Positions 30,115 to 38,456 of a stretch of DNA of 46,269 bases are shown here, one piece after another. The translations under genes and the position numbers were made by a program. The first letter of the stretch is position 1, and each line of letters starts with the position of its first letter. The notes beneath the pieces were generated by a model. That model searched no databases and was not told the DNA's origin. It saw only the letters and a list, made by a program, of their open reading frames with translations. This stretch comes from Christensenella sp. UBA1214 (GTDB lineage Bacteria > Bacillota > Clostridia > Christensenellales > CAG-138), in contig DBXK01000011.1 in the NCBI GenBank assembly GCA_002309375.1, positions 1 through 46,269 on the forward strand, in the 5' to 3' direction.

Positions 30115-33100
30115 TCAATCCGCGATCGGAGGCCAGATGGGCTCCGGGTCGGCGGGGAAGCCGTCGATGAGGTTCATTGCGAAGCGCAGGATCAGCGTTG
30201 CATCGACCAGATCGTAAACGCCGTTTCCGCTGACCTCGCACTGATAGAGCTGCTCTTCGTTGAGGTCGACAAGGCCCATCGCGTAACGCATCGCGAGGAT
30301 CGCGTCCGCGACCTCGACAGTGCCGTTGAGGTTGACGTCGCCGAGGTGCGTGATGATCGGCTCGGCATAAACGGTGAAGTCGACGGAGGCGATATAGAGC
30401 CGGCCGTCGGAAACGGAGCTGAAGTCAACGAGGCCTTCATCGCCGTTGATCATCGTGACGCATTCCTCGCTGAATACCCAGCCCTCCTCGGGATCGAGCA
30501 CGAAGATCACGTGGTACTCCGCGTCGAGATTGATGAAGTTATCACCGGGCAGCATGATCGTATCGCCGGTCTCGGTGACGTATTCTTCCCAGGTGATCTC
30601 GGTCACGGTGTAGTGCGCGCCTTCGGGAACGCTGACGTCGAAATCGGGATGCGCGCCCCATTCGGGGATCTCGAGCTCGATGACGTTCGCCTCGGTGATG
30701 AGCTCGGGTTCGGGCTCGGTGACGTAGAAGCCGATCGTGTTGACGTAGAAGTACGGGCTGACGCCGCCCTGATAGCCGTAGCCGGAGGGATCGACGTATT
30801 CGGTGCTGCCGTTGATCGTAACTGTGACGTCCTCGGCGAAGATCCAGCCCTCCTCGGGGATGATCTCGAAATACTGTACGTATTGGGGCACCGGGTTGTC
30901 ATAGACGTCCGCGGGATCCATGACACCGAAGAAGCCGCCGCCGAAGAAATCCCATTCGGTGTAGCTGATGGTGTAATGCGCACCATCGGGAACGGTGCAG
31001 TCAAGGTCGGGATTCGCGCCCCATTCGGGAACGGTGAAGCCCTCGATCTCGACGGCGGTGATGTACTGGACCGGGTTCTCAACTTCGAACTCTACGGTTC
31101 GGACGGAATAGTATTCGTCCATATCGCTGAACGAATCAACGTATTCGTCGCTGCCGTTGATAAGCACGGTCATTTCGTCCTCATCCGCGAATTCATAGCC
31201 TTCATCGGGGACAACTTTGAAGTGCTGCCAATAAACGCTGCTCGGGTCATCGAAGAGTTCGCCGTCGGTCATGATGCCGCCGGAAGAGATCACGTCGCTC
31301 CACCAGTTCCAATCGGTGTATTCGATGCTGTAATGGGCGTCCTCGGGAACGGTCACGCCGTAGAACGGCGCGGCGCCGTACTTGGGAACGGCGAAATCGT
31401 TGATCTCGATCGTTTCGATCGGTTCCGGTTCGGCGACCTGGAATTCGATCGTGACGACGGTCGCGGTCATATCGCCGGGATCAAAGGCTTCCGCAACATA
31501 ATCCTCGCTGCCGTTGATCGTGACGACCGACAGTTTCTTGGTGTAAATGTTCAGCCCGGGCAGGCGGAAATTATATCCCTCCTCGGCTTCAAGGTTGAAA
31601 ACCGCGAAATAGTAGGCTTCGGGATCGTCAAATACGCTCTCTTCGTCGAGCAGGGTGTATTCCTCGCCGACCCTCATGCACCATTCCATATCGGTGATCG
31701 AGTAATGCGCATCATCGGGAACGGCGGCGTTATAATCGGGATTCGCATACCAGGAGGGCTCGACGAAATCGATGATATCGATCGATTCGATATCGTTCGG
31801 ACCGACCTGGAAGTCGATGGTGTAGACGTAGAGCGCCGTATTGCACTCACTGAAGGACGTGTTCGCGACGTACTTGGTTCCGCCGTTGATCAGCACGCTG
31901 AGGTCCTTCTGCGGCATATCAATCTCGGGAATGTCGAAATCATAGCCTTCGTCGCAAATGAGGACGTAGCATCTGTAGTAGTAAACGTCCGGATTGTCGA
32001 AGAGATCCCCCTCCGCCATCTCGTAATCGCTATTGGTCTCGGGATCCCAGTAATACCAGGTGGTGCGGTAGACGGAATAATGCACGTCCTCGGGGAGGCT
32101 GTAGCCGAGATCGATCTGTGCGTTCCATTCCGGTTCGATGAAATCATTGATCTCGATCTTCGATACGATCGGGGGCTCGATCGGCTCGATGATGCCCTCG
32201 AAGATCTCCACCTGGTCGAGACGCAGGGTATACATATCGGTGCAGTTGAAATGACGGAACGCGATAATGACTTCCTGCCCGGCGTATTCGGTCAGATCAA
32301 CGCAGTAGTTCGTGTACCGGCGGCCGGTTTCGGTCTCGGGCATGATCTCGACGAGCTGACTGAGATTTTCCGCATCCGCGGGAGCGATGTAGACTGCGAA
32401 ATGCTCCTTGCAGTAGCTGGAATCAAGGCCGGCTGCGAAGAAGCTGAGCGTGGATTCGCCTTCCGGAAGCTCGATCGCGGGAGTGAAGAGATAGTTGTCG
32501 GGCGTCAGGGCTTGCTTCGAAAGGCCGCTGTAATATGAGTAGGATCCCATCCAGCCGGCGCCTTCATAGGCGTCTGGGGCGGCATATTCGCCGTAAGCCC
32601 AGAACCAGTTGTAGCCGTCGCCGTCGTTATCGAGCGCGCTCCAGCCCTCGAGCTCTTCGTCGCTCTCGAAGTACCAGCCGAAGATCGGGCGGCCGGTACG
32701 CGCGGTCATCGGCTCGACGTTCATGAAGACGCGGGTCTCGCTCATAACGCCCGATTCCGGAACGAGAGCGAGCGCGCCGCCGTTTGCCGTCAGCGTCGCA
32801 TCCTCGCTGAAATGATAGCCCTCGAGCGGTTCGACGATGAACTGGAAGTTATATTCGGTGTCCGCTTCGATGTAACCCTCTTCGCCGATCACGTTATAGT
32901 CGGCGTCGTTGACGAGCATCACCTGCGTGACCTCGTAATTCGCATCGGCGGGAACGTGGATATCCTCCGCAAGGTCGGGACCGTAATCGCCGATGTAGAA
33001 CCTGGTCGGGATGCCGGAAACGTCGACTTCAGTGATCACGGTTTCATCAATGGGCTCGCTGATCACGATATCGTCGATGAACAGCGCCCACTGGTTGTAG

Positions 33101-33690
33101 CTGTTGTGGTGGCGGATCGCGAAGGCGATATTGTCGCCGTTTACGGCAGAGGGCAGATTATAGGTCAGCTGGACCCAGTCGCTGCCTTCAACGGTGATAT
33201 TCTCCTCGATCGGGTCGGGGCCTTCGCCGATCCAGTAGACGTAGATGCTGAAGTTGTCGGGATAACTGCTGCTGTAGTTCTTGACCCAGAAGCTGACGCT
33301 TGCGCCCGTTTCGGGGACATGGAACTCGGGGGAGATCGCCCATTGGTCGGGATTCTGCGCTCCGTAACCGCTGATGTAGGATTCGGAGATGATGGAATGA
33401 CTGTAACTGTGGCAGCTGTGGGTCGTCCAGGCCCAGTTGAAGCTGTCGCCGTCGTCATTGCGGAAGGTCCAGCCGTTCTCGAGCGGATCTTCTTCGAAAT
33501 CCCAGCTCGCGATGGACTTCGTCGGCGCGGCCTTTTCCCCGCGCGGAGCGAGATCGGTCACTCTCCCGATCGGATCACGCGCGATGCCGGCGTTTCCGTT
33601 CGGCGCTTCGGTCTTCGCGAATGCCGCCGCCGGGATGAGCGCAAGCACCATCATCGCAGCGACAAGAAGACTGATGATTCGTCTGGTCAT
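30115..33690 (-). CDS. Secreted adhesin-like dockerin protein, paralogue with tandem repeats
   Basis: 1191 residues. The signal peptide MTRRIISLLVAAMMVLALI is nearly that of the protein at 25711, and the two share architecture. Two choice-of-anchor-J domains flank one repeat copy, and five more copies of the roughly 100-residue repeat run to the C-terminus. Each begins like IEINDF-x-x-P-x-W-x-A-x-P, has VPEDAHYxI and closes with VLINGS-x-EYV. The dockerin is at about 1117-1191. Its first calcium loop (DVNLNGTVEVAD) is normal, but the second (EVSGNGVYDLVD) has lost two acidic positions, so calcium binding may be altered. It is likely a surface or secreted complex subunit. Confidence 0.87.
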   Translation of the reverse strand: MTRRIISLLVAAMMVLALIPAAAFAKTEAPNGNAGIARDPIGRVTDLAPRGEKAAPTKSIASWDFEEDPLENGWTFRNDDGDSFNWAWTTHSCHSYSHSIISESYISGYGAQNPDQWAISPEFHVPETGASVSFWVKNYSSSYPDNFSIYVYWIGEGPDPIEENITVEGSDWVQLTYNLPSAVNGDNIAFAIRHHNSYNQWALFIDDIVISEPIDETVITEVDVSGIPTRFYIGDYGPDLAEDIHVPADANYEVTQVMLVNDADYNVIGEEGYIEADTEYNFQFIVEPLEGYHFSEDATLTANGGALALVPESGVMSETRVFMNVEPMTARTGRPIFGWYFESDEELEGWSALDNDGDGYNWFWAYGEYAAPDAYEGAGWMGSYSYYSGLSKQALTPDNYLFTPAIELPEGESTLSFFAAGLDSSYCKEHFAVYIAPADAENLSQLVEIMPETETGRRYTNYCVDLTEYAGQEVIIAFRHFNCTDMYTLRLDQVEIFEGIIEPIEPPIVSKIEINDFIEPEWNAQIDLGYSLPEDVHYSVYRTTWYYWDPETNSDYEMAEGDLFDNPDVYYYRCYVLICDEGYDFDIPEIDMPQKDLSVLINGGTKYVANTSFSECNTALYVYTIDFQVGPNDIESIDIIDFVEPSWYANPDYNAAVPDDAHYSITDMEWCMRVGEEYTLLDEESVFDDPEAYYFAVFNLEAEEGYNFRLPGLNIYTKKLSVVTINGSEDYVAEAFDPGDMTATVVTIEFQVAEPEPIETIEINDFAVPKYGAAPFYGVTVPEDAHYSIEYTDWNWWSDVISSGGIMTDGELFDDPSSVYWQHFKVVPDEGYEFADEDEMTVLINGSDEYVDSFSDMDEYYSVRTVEFEVENPVQYITAVEIEGFTVPEWGANPDLDCTVPDGAHYTISYTEWDFFGGGFFGVMDPADVYDNPVPQYVQYFEIIPEEGWIFAEDVTVTINGSTEYVDPSGYGYQGGVSPYFYVNTIGFYVTEPEPELITEANVIELEIPEWGAHPDFDVSVPEGAHYTVTEITWEEYVTETGDTIMLPGDNFINLDAEYHVIFVLDPEEGWVFSEECVTMINGDEGLVDFSSVSDGRLYIASVDFTVYAEPIITHLGDVNLNGTVEVADAILAMRYAMGLVDLNEEQLYQCEVSGNGVYDLVDATLILRFAMNLIDGFPADPEPIWPPIAD

Positions 33691-33743
33691 GGTATTTCCT
33701 CCTCTAAAAATGCTGATAGAATTGACCTATCGGTACAAAAGAT

Positions 33744-33772
33744 ATTATACCATTAAGATGAAGGGATGGCAA
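33744..33772 (-). promoter_or_regulatory. Promoter of the second dockerin adhesin
   Basis: Minus-strand TTGCCA (33767-33772), 17 bases, TATAAT (33744-33749). The surrounding block matches the promoter at 29975-30003 almost exactly. Confidence 0.75.
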
Positions 33773-33845
33773 TAGCAAATATATCGGATTTTGCCCCGAA
33801 CTCCCCGCAACAAAGCTTTTTCCGCCGCCCGCGATCGCAAAACAA

Positions 33846-33869
33846 AAAGCTCCGCCGAAGCGGAGCTTT
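33846..33869 (-). terminator. Terminator of the glycyl-tRNA synthetase gene
   Basis: Ten-bp arms AAAGCTCCGC and GCGGAGCTTT around a cgaa loop, followed on the minus strand by TTGTTTTG. Confidence 0.8.
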
Positions 33870-33892
33870 CACATAACGATTTTTAAATTCAA

Positions 33893-35287
33893 TCAAAACC
33901 CGATCCTGCTCTCGATATAGCTCTTGAGCTCGGAAATGGGCAGCCTGACCTGCTCCATCGTGTCGCGGTCGCGGACGGTGACGGTATCCTTCTCGACGCC
34001 TTCGCCGCCTTCGACGGTCTCGAAATCCACGGTGATGCACAGCGGGGTGCCGATCTCGTCCTCCCTGCGGTAGCGCTTGCCGATGGAACCGGTCTCGTCG
34101 TAATCGACCATGAACCACTTCGAAAGCATATCGCGCACTTCCGTCGCCTTCGGCGCAAGCTTCTTGCTGAGCGGCAGCACGGCGGCCTTGTAAGGCGCGA
34201 GCGCGGGCTTGAAGCGAAGCACGACGCGGGTGTCGTTCGTCTTCTCATCGAGCACTTCTTCATCGTAAGCTTCGCAGAGGAGCGCGAGCACCGTACGGTC
34301 GAGGCCGTAGGTCGATTCGATGATGTAGGGGATATAGCGCTCGTTCGTCACGGGATCGAGATAGCTCATGTTCGTCCCGCTGTATTCCTGATGGCGCTTG
34401 AGGTCGAAATCGGTGCGGTTGTGGGTGCCGTTGATCTCGCCCCAGCCGAAGGGGAAGAGGAACTCGATATCGCAGGCGGCCTTGGCGTAATGCGCAAGCT
34501 TCTCGTGGTCGTGGAAGCGGAGATGCTCCGGCGCGATGCCGAGATCGCGGTAATACCGCATGCCGTATTCCTTGAAATATTCGTAAAGATCCGCGTCGTC
34601 GCCCTCCTTGCAGAAGGTCTGGAACTCCATCTGCTCGAACTCGATCGTGCGGAAGGTGAAGTTGCCGGGAGTGATCTCGTTGCGGAACGCCTTGCCGATC
34701 TGGCCGATGCTGAAGGGGAGTTTCGCGCGCATCGTGCGCTGAACGTTCAGGAAATTGACGTATTCGCCCTGCGCGTTTTCGGGGCGCAGATAGATGGCGG
34801 ACTTCGCGTCGTTCGTGACGCCGCGGAAGGTCTGGAACATCAGGTTGAACTCACGGATATCGGTGAAATTATGCTTGCCGCAGTTGGGGCAGGCGATATG
34901 GTGAGCCTTGATGTAATCGAACATCTCCGCGTGGGTCATGCCGTCCGCATGCGCCTCGGGATCGAAATCATCGATCAGGTTGTCGGCGCGGAAGCGCATC
35001 TTGCACTCCCTGCAGTCGAGCAGCGGATCGGAAAAGCTTGCGATATGGCCGCTCGCTTCCCAAACGCGCGGATGCATGAGGATGTCGGCGTCGACCTCGA
35101 AGCTGTTCGGGCGCTCCTGGATGAAGCGCTTGCGCCAGGTCTCCTTGACATTGTTTTTGAGCCTCGCGCCGAGGGGACCGTAATCCCAGGTATTCGCGAG
35201 ACCGCCGTAAATTTCCGAACCTGCGAAAATGTAGCCCCGGTTTTTACACAAGGCTACAATTTTATCCATTGAAAATTCTGTTTTCAT
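33893..35287 (-). CDS. glyQS: Glycyl-tRNA synthetase, dimeric class II type
   Basis: 464 residues from the ATG at 35287, just before the L28 gene's end; longer in-frame starts overlap rpmB and are rejected. No clear ribosome site is seen. Family features: ENAQGEYVNFLNVQRT, FSIGQIGKAFRNEITPGNF, motif 2 FRTIEFEQMEFQTF, and motif 3 ESTYGLDRTVLALL near residue 360. Two cysteine pairs, CRECKMRF and CPNCGKHNF, form the zinc ribbon of this group. The C-terminal anticodon-binding domain has APYKAAVLPLSKKL. It loads glycine on tRNA-Gly. The usual clostridial enzyme of this alpha2 type has about this length. Confidence 0.96.
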   Translation of the reverse strand: MKTEFSMDKIVALCKNRGYIFAGSEIYGGLANTWDYGPLGARLKNNVKETWRKRFIQERPNSFEVDADILMHPRVWEASGHIASFSDPLLDCRECKMRFRADNLIDDFDPEAHADGMTHAEMFDYIKAHHIACPNCGKHNFTDIREFNLMFQTFRGVTNDAKSAIYLRPENAQGEYVNFLNVQRTMRAKLPFSIGQIGKAFRNEITPGNFTFRTIEFEQMEFQTFCKEGDDADLYEYFKEYGMRYYRDLGIAPEHLRFHDHEKLAHYAKAACDIEFLFPFGWGEINGTHNRTDFDLKRHQEYSGTNMSYLDPVTNERYIPYIIESTYGLDRTVLALLCEAYDEEVLDEKTNDTRVVLRFKPALAPYKAAVLPLSKKLAPKATEVRDMLSKWFMVDYDETGSIGKRYRREDEIGTPLCITVDFETVEGGEGVEKDTVTVRDRDTMEQVRLPISELKSYIESRIGF

Positions 35288-35310
35288 AGCTTTGAGGCGA
35301 AACCCCTGAC

Positions 35311-35502
35311 TCAGACGTTGCGCGTGACCTTGCCGGAACGCAGACAACGGGTGCAGACATTCATCTTGCGGGGAGTACCGTCGACGATGACGTTGACGCG
35401 CTGCACGTTGGGAGCCCAAACGCGCTTGGTCTTCCTGTTGGAATGGCTGACCAGATTGCCGCTCATTGCGCCCTTACCGCATACTTCACAAAATTTACCC
35501 AT
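35311..35502 (-). CDS. rpmB: 50S ribosomal protein L28
   Basis: 63 residues: starts MGKFCEVCGKGAMSGNLVSH, with the RKTKRVWAPNVQRV core and CTRCLRSGKV end. The two C-x-x-C pairs form the zinc site of the bacterial zinc-binding L28. AAGGAGG lies before the ATG. The GlyRS gene follows 23 bases on, so they are probably co-transcribed. Confidence 0.97.
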   Translation of the reverse strand: MGKFCEVCGKGAMSGNLVSHSNRKTKRVWAPNVQRVNVIVDGTPRKMNVCTRCLRSGKVTRNV

Positions 35503-35577
35503 TACGTTACACCTCCTTGCCTATTCTGACGCAGCCCAATAAAGCCTCGGGCATGCGAAACGTAACTCAACTTTGCT

Positions 35578-35606
35578 ATTTTACCACCGCTTTCTGTTTT
35601 TTGCAA
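35578..35606 (-). promoter_or_regulatory. Promoter of rpmB-glyQS
   Basis: Minus-strand TTGCAA (35601-35606), 17-base spacer, TAAAAT (35578-35583). It gives a 5' leader of about 70 bases. Confidence 0.55.
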
Positions 35607-35698
35607 GTACTTTTTTACTCATTTTTGCATATATATTAGCGATTCGGGGATAATGTTAACGAAAAAAGCGCCGAACGGCGGCTGAAGGCTCCCCCGAT

Positions 35699-35950
35699 AA
35701 ACCCGGAGCCGCCTTCGGCGGCGGAACGGAATTACTTTCGATATGCCTTCGGCAAGAGATTCTTTAGCGAGCGAAGCGAGCCCGCTTGCTTCTCAGCGCG
35801 CGGCGCCGCGCCAGGCGCCGAACCACGCAAATCGACCTGTAAGGACAGGGCCGCGCCGAAGGCGCTGTATGCCATTCACGGCACGGGTTTAAACTCGGAG
35901 AACCTTCGGCGGCGGAACGGAATAAATCTCGATATGCCTTCTGCAAGGAT
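35699..35950. repeat. Intergenic repeat pair in the rpmB-tspO gap
   Basis: Two imperfect copies of about 60 bases lie at 35699-35760 and 35889-35950. Both have the core CCTTCGGCGGCGGAACGGAAT followed a few bases on by TCGATATGCCTTC, and CGGAG before it. Between them is the 19-base palindrome copy (35767-35785) and more GC-rich palindromes. The whole 35503-35996 gap shows no gene, only the rpmB promoter and these repeats. Confidence 0.7.
35767..35785 (-). repeat. Dispersed 19-base palindrome-like repeat, copy 2
   Basis: Reverse complement reads GCGGGCTCGCTTCGCTCGC, one base different from copy 1 at 25643 and from copy 3 at 36526. Confidence 0.7.
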
Positions 35951-35996
35951 CCCTCGAACACGATCTGAAAATAAATAAAGGAGCATCCATACCAAT

Positions 35997-36476
35997 ATGG
36001 CCACCAAAACCAAAAACCCAACCAAGACCTATCTCATCTCGATCGGCATCGCCCTTGCCGCCGGGATCATCTCTGCCCTCGTTTCGATGGGGAAGATGGA
36101 GGAATACGCCGCTCTCCGCCAGCCCCCGCTTTCGCCGCCCGGCTGGATCTTCCCGGTCGTTTGGACGATCCTGTTCGTGCTGATGGGCATCTCCGCCGCG
36201 CGCGTCTATCTCAACAGCCCGGAGGATTGGCCGCCCGCGCTGACGACCTACGCCGTGCAGCTCGTGCTGAATATGCTCTGGACGCCGCTCTATTTCGCGC
36301 TCAATCTGCGCCTTGCCGCGTTCGTGCTGCTCGTTATCCTGCTGATCGCCGTGATCATCATGACCGTGCAGTTCTACAATGTGGATAAAAAAGCCGCGTA
36401 TCTGCAGATCCCATACATCGTCTGGCTCGTTTTCGCCGGGTATCTGAACCTTGCGACGTACCTGCTGAACGGCTGA
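35997..36476 (+). CDS. tspO: TspO/MBR-family membrane protein
   Basis: 159 residues with five membrane helices, the usual TspO form. Conserved features are PPLSPPGWIFPVVWTILFVL near residues 43-62, AVQLVLNMLWTPLYFAL in helix 3-4 and IPYIVWLVFAGYLN in helix 5. TspO proteins bind porphyrins, hemes and lipophilic ligands and are linked to stress and tetrapyrrole degradation. The ATG at 35997 has AAAGGAG, but the spacing of about 13 bases is long. It lies alone between two terminated regions. Confidence 0.93.
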   Translation: MATKTKNPTKTYLISIGIALAAGIISALVSMGKMEEYAALRQPPLSPPGWIFPVVWTILFVLMGISAARVYLNSPEDWPPALTTYAVQLVLNMLWTPLYFALNLRLAAFVLLVILLIAVIIMTVQFYNVDKKAAYLQIPYIVWLVFAGYLNLATYLLNG

Positions 36477-36525
36477 GCTCACACAAAGGCAAGGTGCCCC
36501 GGGACCCGCCGCGGTCTGGCCCGCT

Positions 36526-36544
36526 GCGGGCTCGCTTTGCTCGC
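36526..36544 (+). repeat. Dispersed 19-base palindrome-like repeat, copy 3
   Basis: GCGGGCTCGCTTTGCTCGC, close match to copies at 25643 and 35767. It lies between tspO and its terminator hairpin. Confidence 0.7.
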
Positions 36545-36568
36545 AAAAAATGCACCGCGGCATACCGC

Positions 36569-36603
36569 AAAAAACAGCGTTCCCCAAAGGATCGCTGTTT
36601 TTT
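36569..36603 (+). terminator. Terminator after tspO
   Basis: Arms AAAAAACAGCG and CGCTGTTTTTT with a 13-base loop; the right arm ends in a T run. Confidence 0.8.
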
Positions 36604-36607
36604 ATTA

Positions 36608-36636
36608 TTGAAACACGGCGCCTTTGATGGTAAAAT
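36608..36636 (+). promoter_or_regulatory. Promoter of the GLUG/dockerin gene
   Basis: TTGAAA (36608-36613), 17-base spacer, TAAAAT (36631-36636), 32 bases before the ATG. Confidence 0.6.
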
Positions 36637-36668
36637 GATAATGTAATAAAGCACCGGGGGAGCCCGCC

Positions 36669-38351
36669 ATGAAAAGATTTCCGAAGATCCTTGCCTTTGC
36701 GCTTGCGCTTGCTCTTGCGCTTGCGCCGCTTTCCGCTTCCGCAGACCGGTTGCGCCAAAACGGGAACGTCTGGGACGGCAGTATCGCCGGTTCGTTTGCA
36801 GGAGGGTCGGGGACGGAGGCCGATCCGTTCCTGATTTCCGATGGCAGCGAGCTTGCGCTGCTTGCCGAAACAGTCAACGGCGGGGACGAATGCGGGGGCT
36901 TTTGCTTTGCGCTGGCGACGGATATCGTTCTGAACGATACGGCGGATTTCGAAAACTGGAGCGAGAATTACCGGCCGGAGAACTTCTGGCACCCGATCGG
37001 CGGGAGCGCATACAGCTTCCGCGGCAGCTTCGACGGCAGGGGCCACACCGTCTCCGGAATGTTTGCCTGCGCGACGAACGGCACGAAGCTCGGCCTCTTC
37101 GGAAGCGCGGAGGACACTGTGATACGGGATCTTTCCGTGATCCGCTCCTGCGTTCTCGGCAATTCGGACGCCGTCGGAGGCATCATCGGCGCGGCGGAAG
37201 GGGTGTATATCATCGGCTGCGGGTTCGAAGGCACCGTCTGCGGAACGCGCAGCGTCGGCGGGATCTGCGGAAGCGCGGGTTGCTGCTATATTACGGACTG
37301 TTCCGCGCAGGTCAATATCAGCGCATTCCAATACGCCGGCGGGATCGTCGGCATAGCGGGGGTGACTGCGCTTTCCGGCTGCGAAGCGTCGGGCACGATC
37401 GATGCGAACGACCGCGTCGGCGGCATGATAGGCTATGCCCTCGTCGGCTGCTCCGCTGTGAACTGCCTGAACGGCGCGGCGATCGACTGCGGCGAATATG
37501 CGGGCGGCATCGCCGGGCTAGGCCATAACACGGAAGTTTCATACTGCGAAAACCTTGCCGATATAACCGCAGAACGCTATACGGGCGGCATATTCGGCTT
37601 ATGCTGCGGGTCAAGCGCGGATCACTGCGCGAACCGCGGCGATATTTCGGGTGAATACTATATCGGCGGCATGATAGGCTGGGCGGACGACGGCGCGGAT
37701 TTCGGTCAGACAGGCGCATACGATACCGTGAACTGCTGCTCGAACAGCGGCAGAGTGAGCGGCGAATGGGGCGTCGGCGGCATCGCGGGAGACGCGCATT
37801 TTCTGATAGTCACCGACAGCTTCAACACCGGCCTGATCACCGCGGAGCAGTATGCCGGCGGGCTGATCGGCTATGCGAAGGATACCTCCGCAAGCCGCTG
37901 CTATAACGTCGGCAGGGTGCGCGGCGATAATTCCGGCGCGCTTTTCGGAAGGAACAGCGCGGTCAACGTGACCGCTGAGAACGTCTATTACCTCGACAGA
38001 GCCTGCGCGGGAGGCGACGCCTTCGGAACGGGGGAGAGGGACGGCCTGTTCTGCTCGGAGGAGGGCTACGAGGGCTTTGACTTCGGCGGCGTCTGGTTCA
38101 TCGATCCCGAAACATATTATCCCTACGCGCAGATCATCGGCATGCCGGACGGTCCGGCGCTGCCCGAATCGTCGGGCGATCTCAACGGCGACGGGGTCGT
38201 TTCGGTCTATGAAACGATCATGGTCCTGCGCAGCGCGATGGGCCTGATAACGCTGAGCGAAGAAGCGATACAGTATGCGGACGTCGATATCGACGGGCGG
38301 ATCACCGTTGCCGACGCGGTCATGATGCTGCGCTTCTCAATGGGCATCTGA
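36669..38351 (+). CDS. Secreted GLUG-repeat dockerin protein
   Basis: 560 residues. A signal peptide (MKRFPKILAFALALALALAP, cleavage after SASA) is followed by FAGGSGTEADPFLISDGSEL, a segment typical of the start of GLUG-repeat surface proteins. Between about residues 165 and 420 lie repeated GLUG-type units with VGGIIGAAEG, VGGICGSAG, AGGIVGIAG, VGGMIGYAL and TGGIFGLCC, which should fold as a beta-solenoid. It is unusually cysteine-rich for a secreted bacterial protein. The C-terminal 60 residues are a dockerin with loops DLNGDGVVSVYE and DVDIDGRITVAD. No catalytic domain is seen, so it may be structural or adhesive. The gene downstream is a related protein. Confidence 0.85.
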   Translation: MKRFPKILAFALALALALAPLSASADRLRQNGNVWDGSIAGSFAGGSGTEADPFLISDGSELALLAETVNGGDECGGFCFALATDIVLNDTADFENWSENYRPENFWHPIGGSAYSFRGSFDGRGHTVSGMFACATNGTKLGLFGSAEDTVIRDLSVIRSCVLGNSDAVGGIIGAAEGVYIIGCGFEGTVCGTRSVGGICGSAGCCYITDCSAQVNISAFQYAGGIVGIAGVTALSGCEASGTIDANDRVGGMIGYALVGCSAVNCLNGAAIDCGEYAGGIAGLGHNTEVSYCENLADITAERYTGGIFGLCCGSSADHCANRGDISGEYYIGGMIGWADDGADFGQTGAYDTVNCCSNSGRVSGEWGVGGIAGDAHFLIVTDSFNTGLITAEQYAGGLIGYAKDTSASRCYNVGRVRGDNSGALFGRNSAVNVTAENVYYLDRACAGGDAFGTGERDGLFCSEEGYEGFDFGGVWFIDPETYYPYAQIIGMPDGPALPESSGDLNGDGVVSVYETIMVLRSAMGLITLSEEAIQYADVDIDGRITVADAVMMLRFSMGI

Positions 38352-38373
38352 ACGCCTTTTTCTTCCAAAATCA

Positions 38374-38401
38374 TTGACATTTTTTGATTATCATTTATAA
38401 T
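38374..38401 (+). promoter_or_regulatory. Promoter of the NlpC/P60-like dockerin gene
   Basis: Consensus TTGACA (38374-38379), 16-base spacer, consensus TATAAT (38396-38401), 55 bases before the ATG. Confidence 0.7.
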
Positions 38402-38456
38402 TGAACGTATCGGACGCATTCCACAGCGAGATCAAAAAAGAACGGAAGATACGGAA

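Noticed and set aside
30346..32538. 730-aa plus-strand frame opposite the second dockerin gene
   Set aside because: Same reason: mirror of the true gene's repeats, visible as a regular IDRD/VNG-like pattern, with no independent support.
35889..37331. 480-aa minus-strand frame across tspO and the GLUG gene
   Set aside because: It covers a terminator, a promoter and two well-supported plus-strand genes, so it cannot be a real gene.
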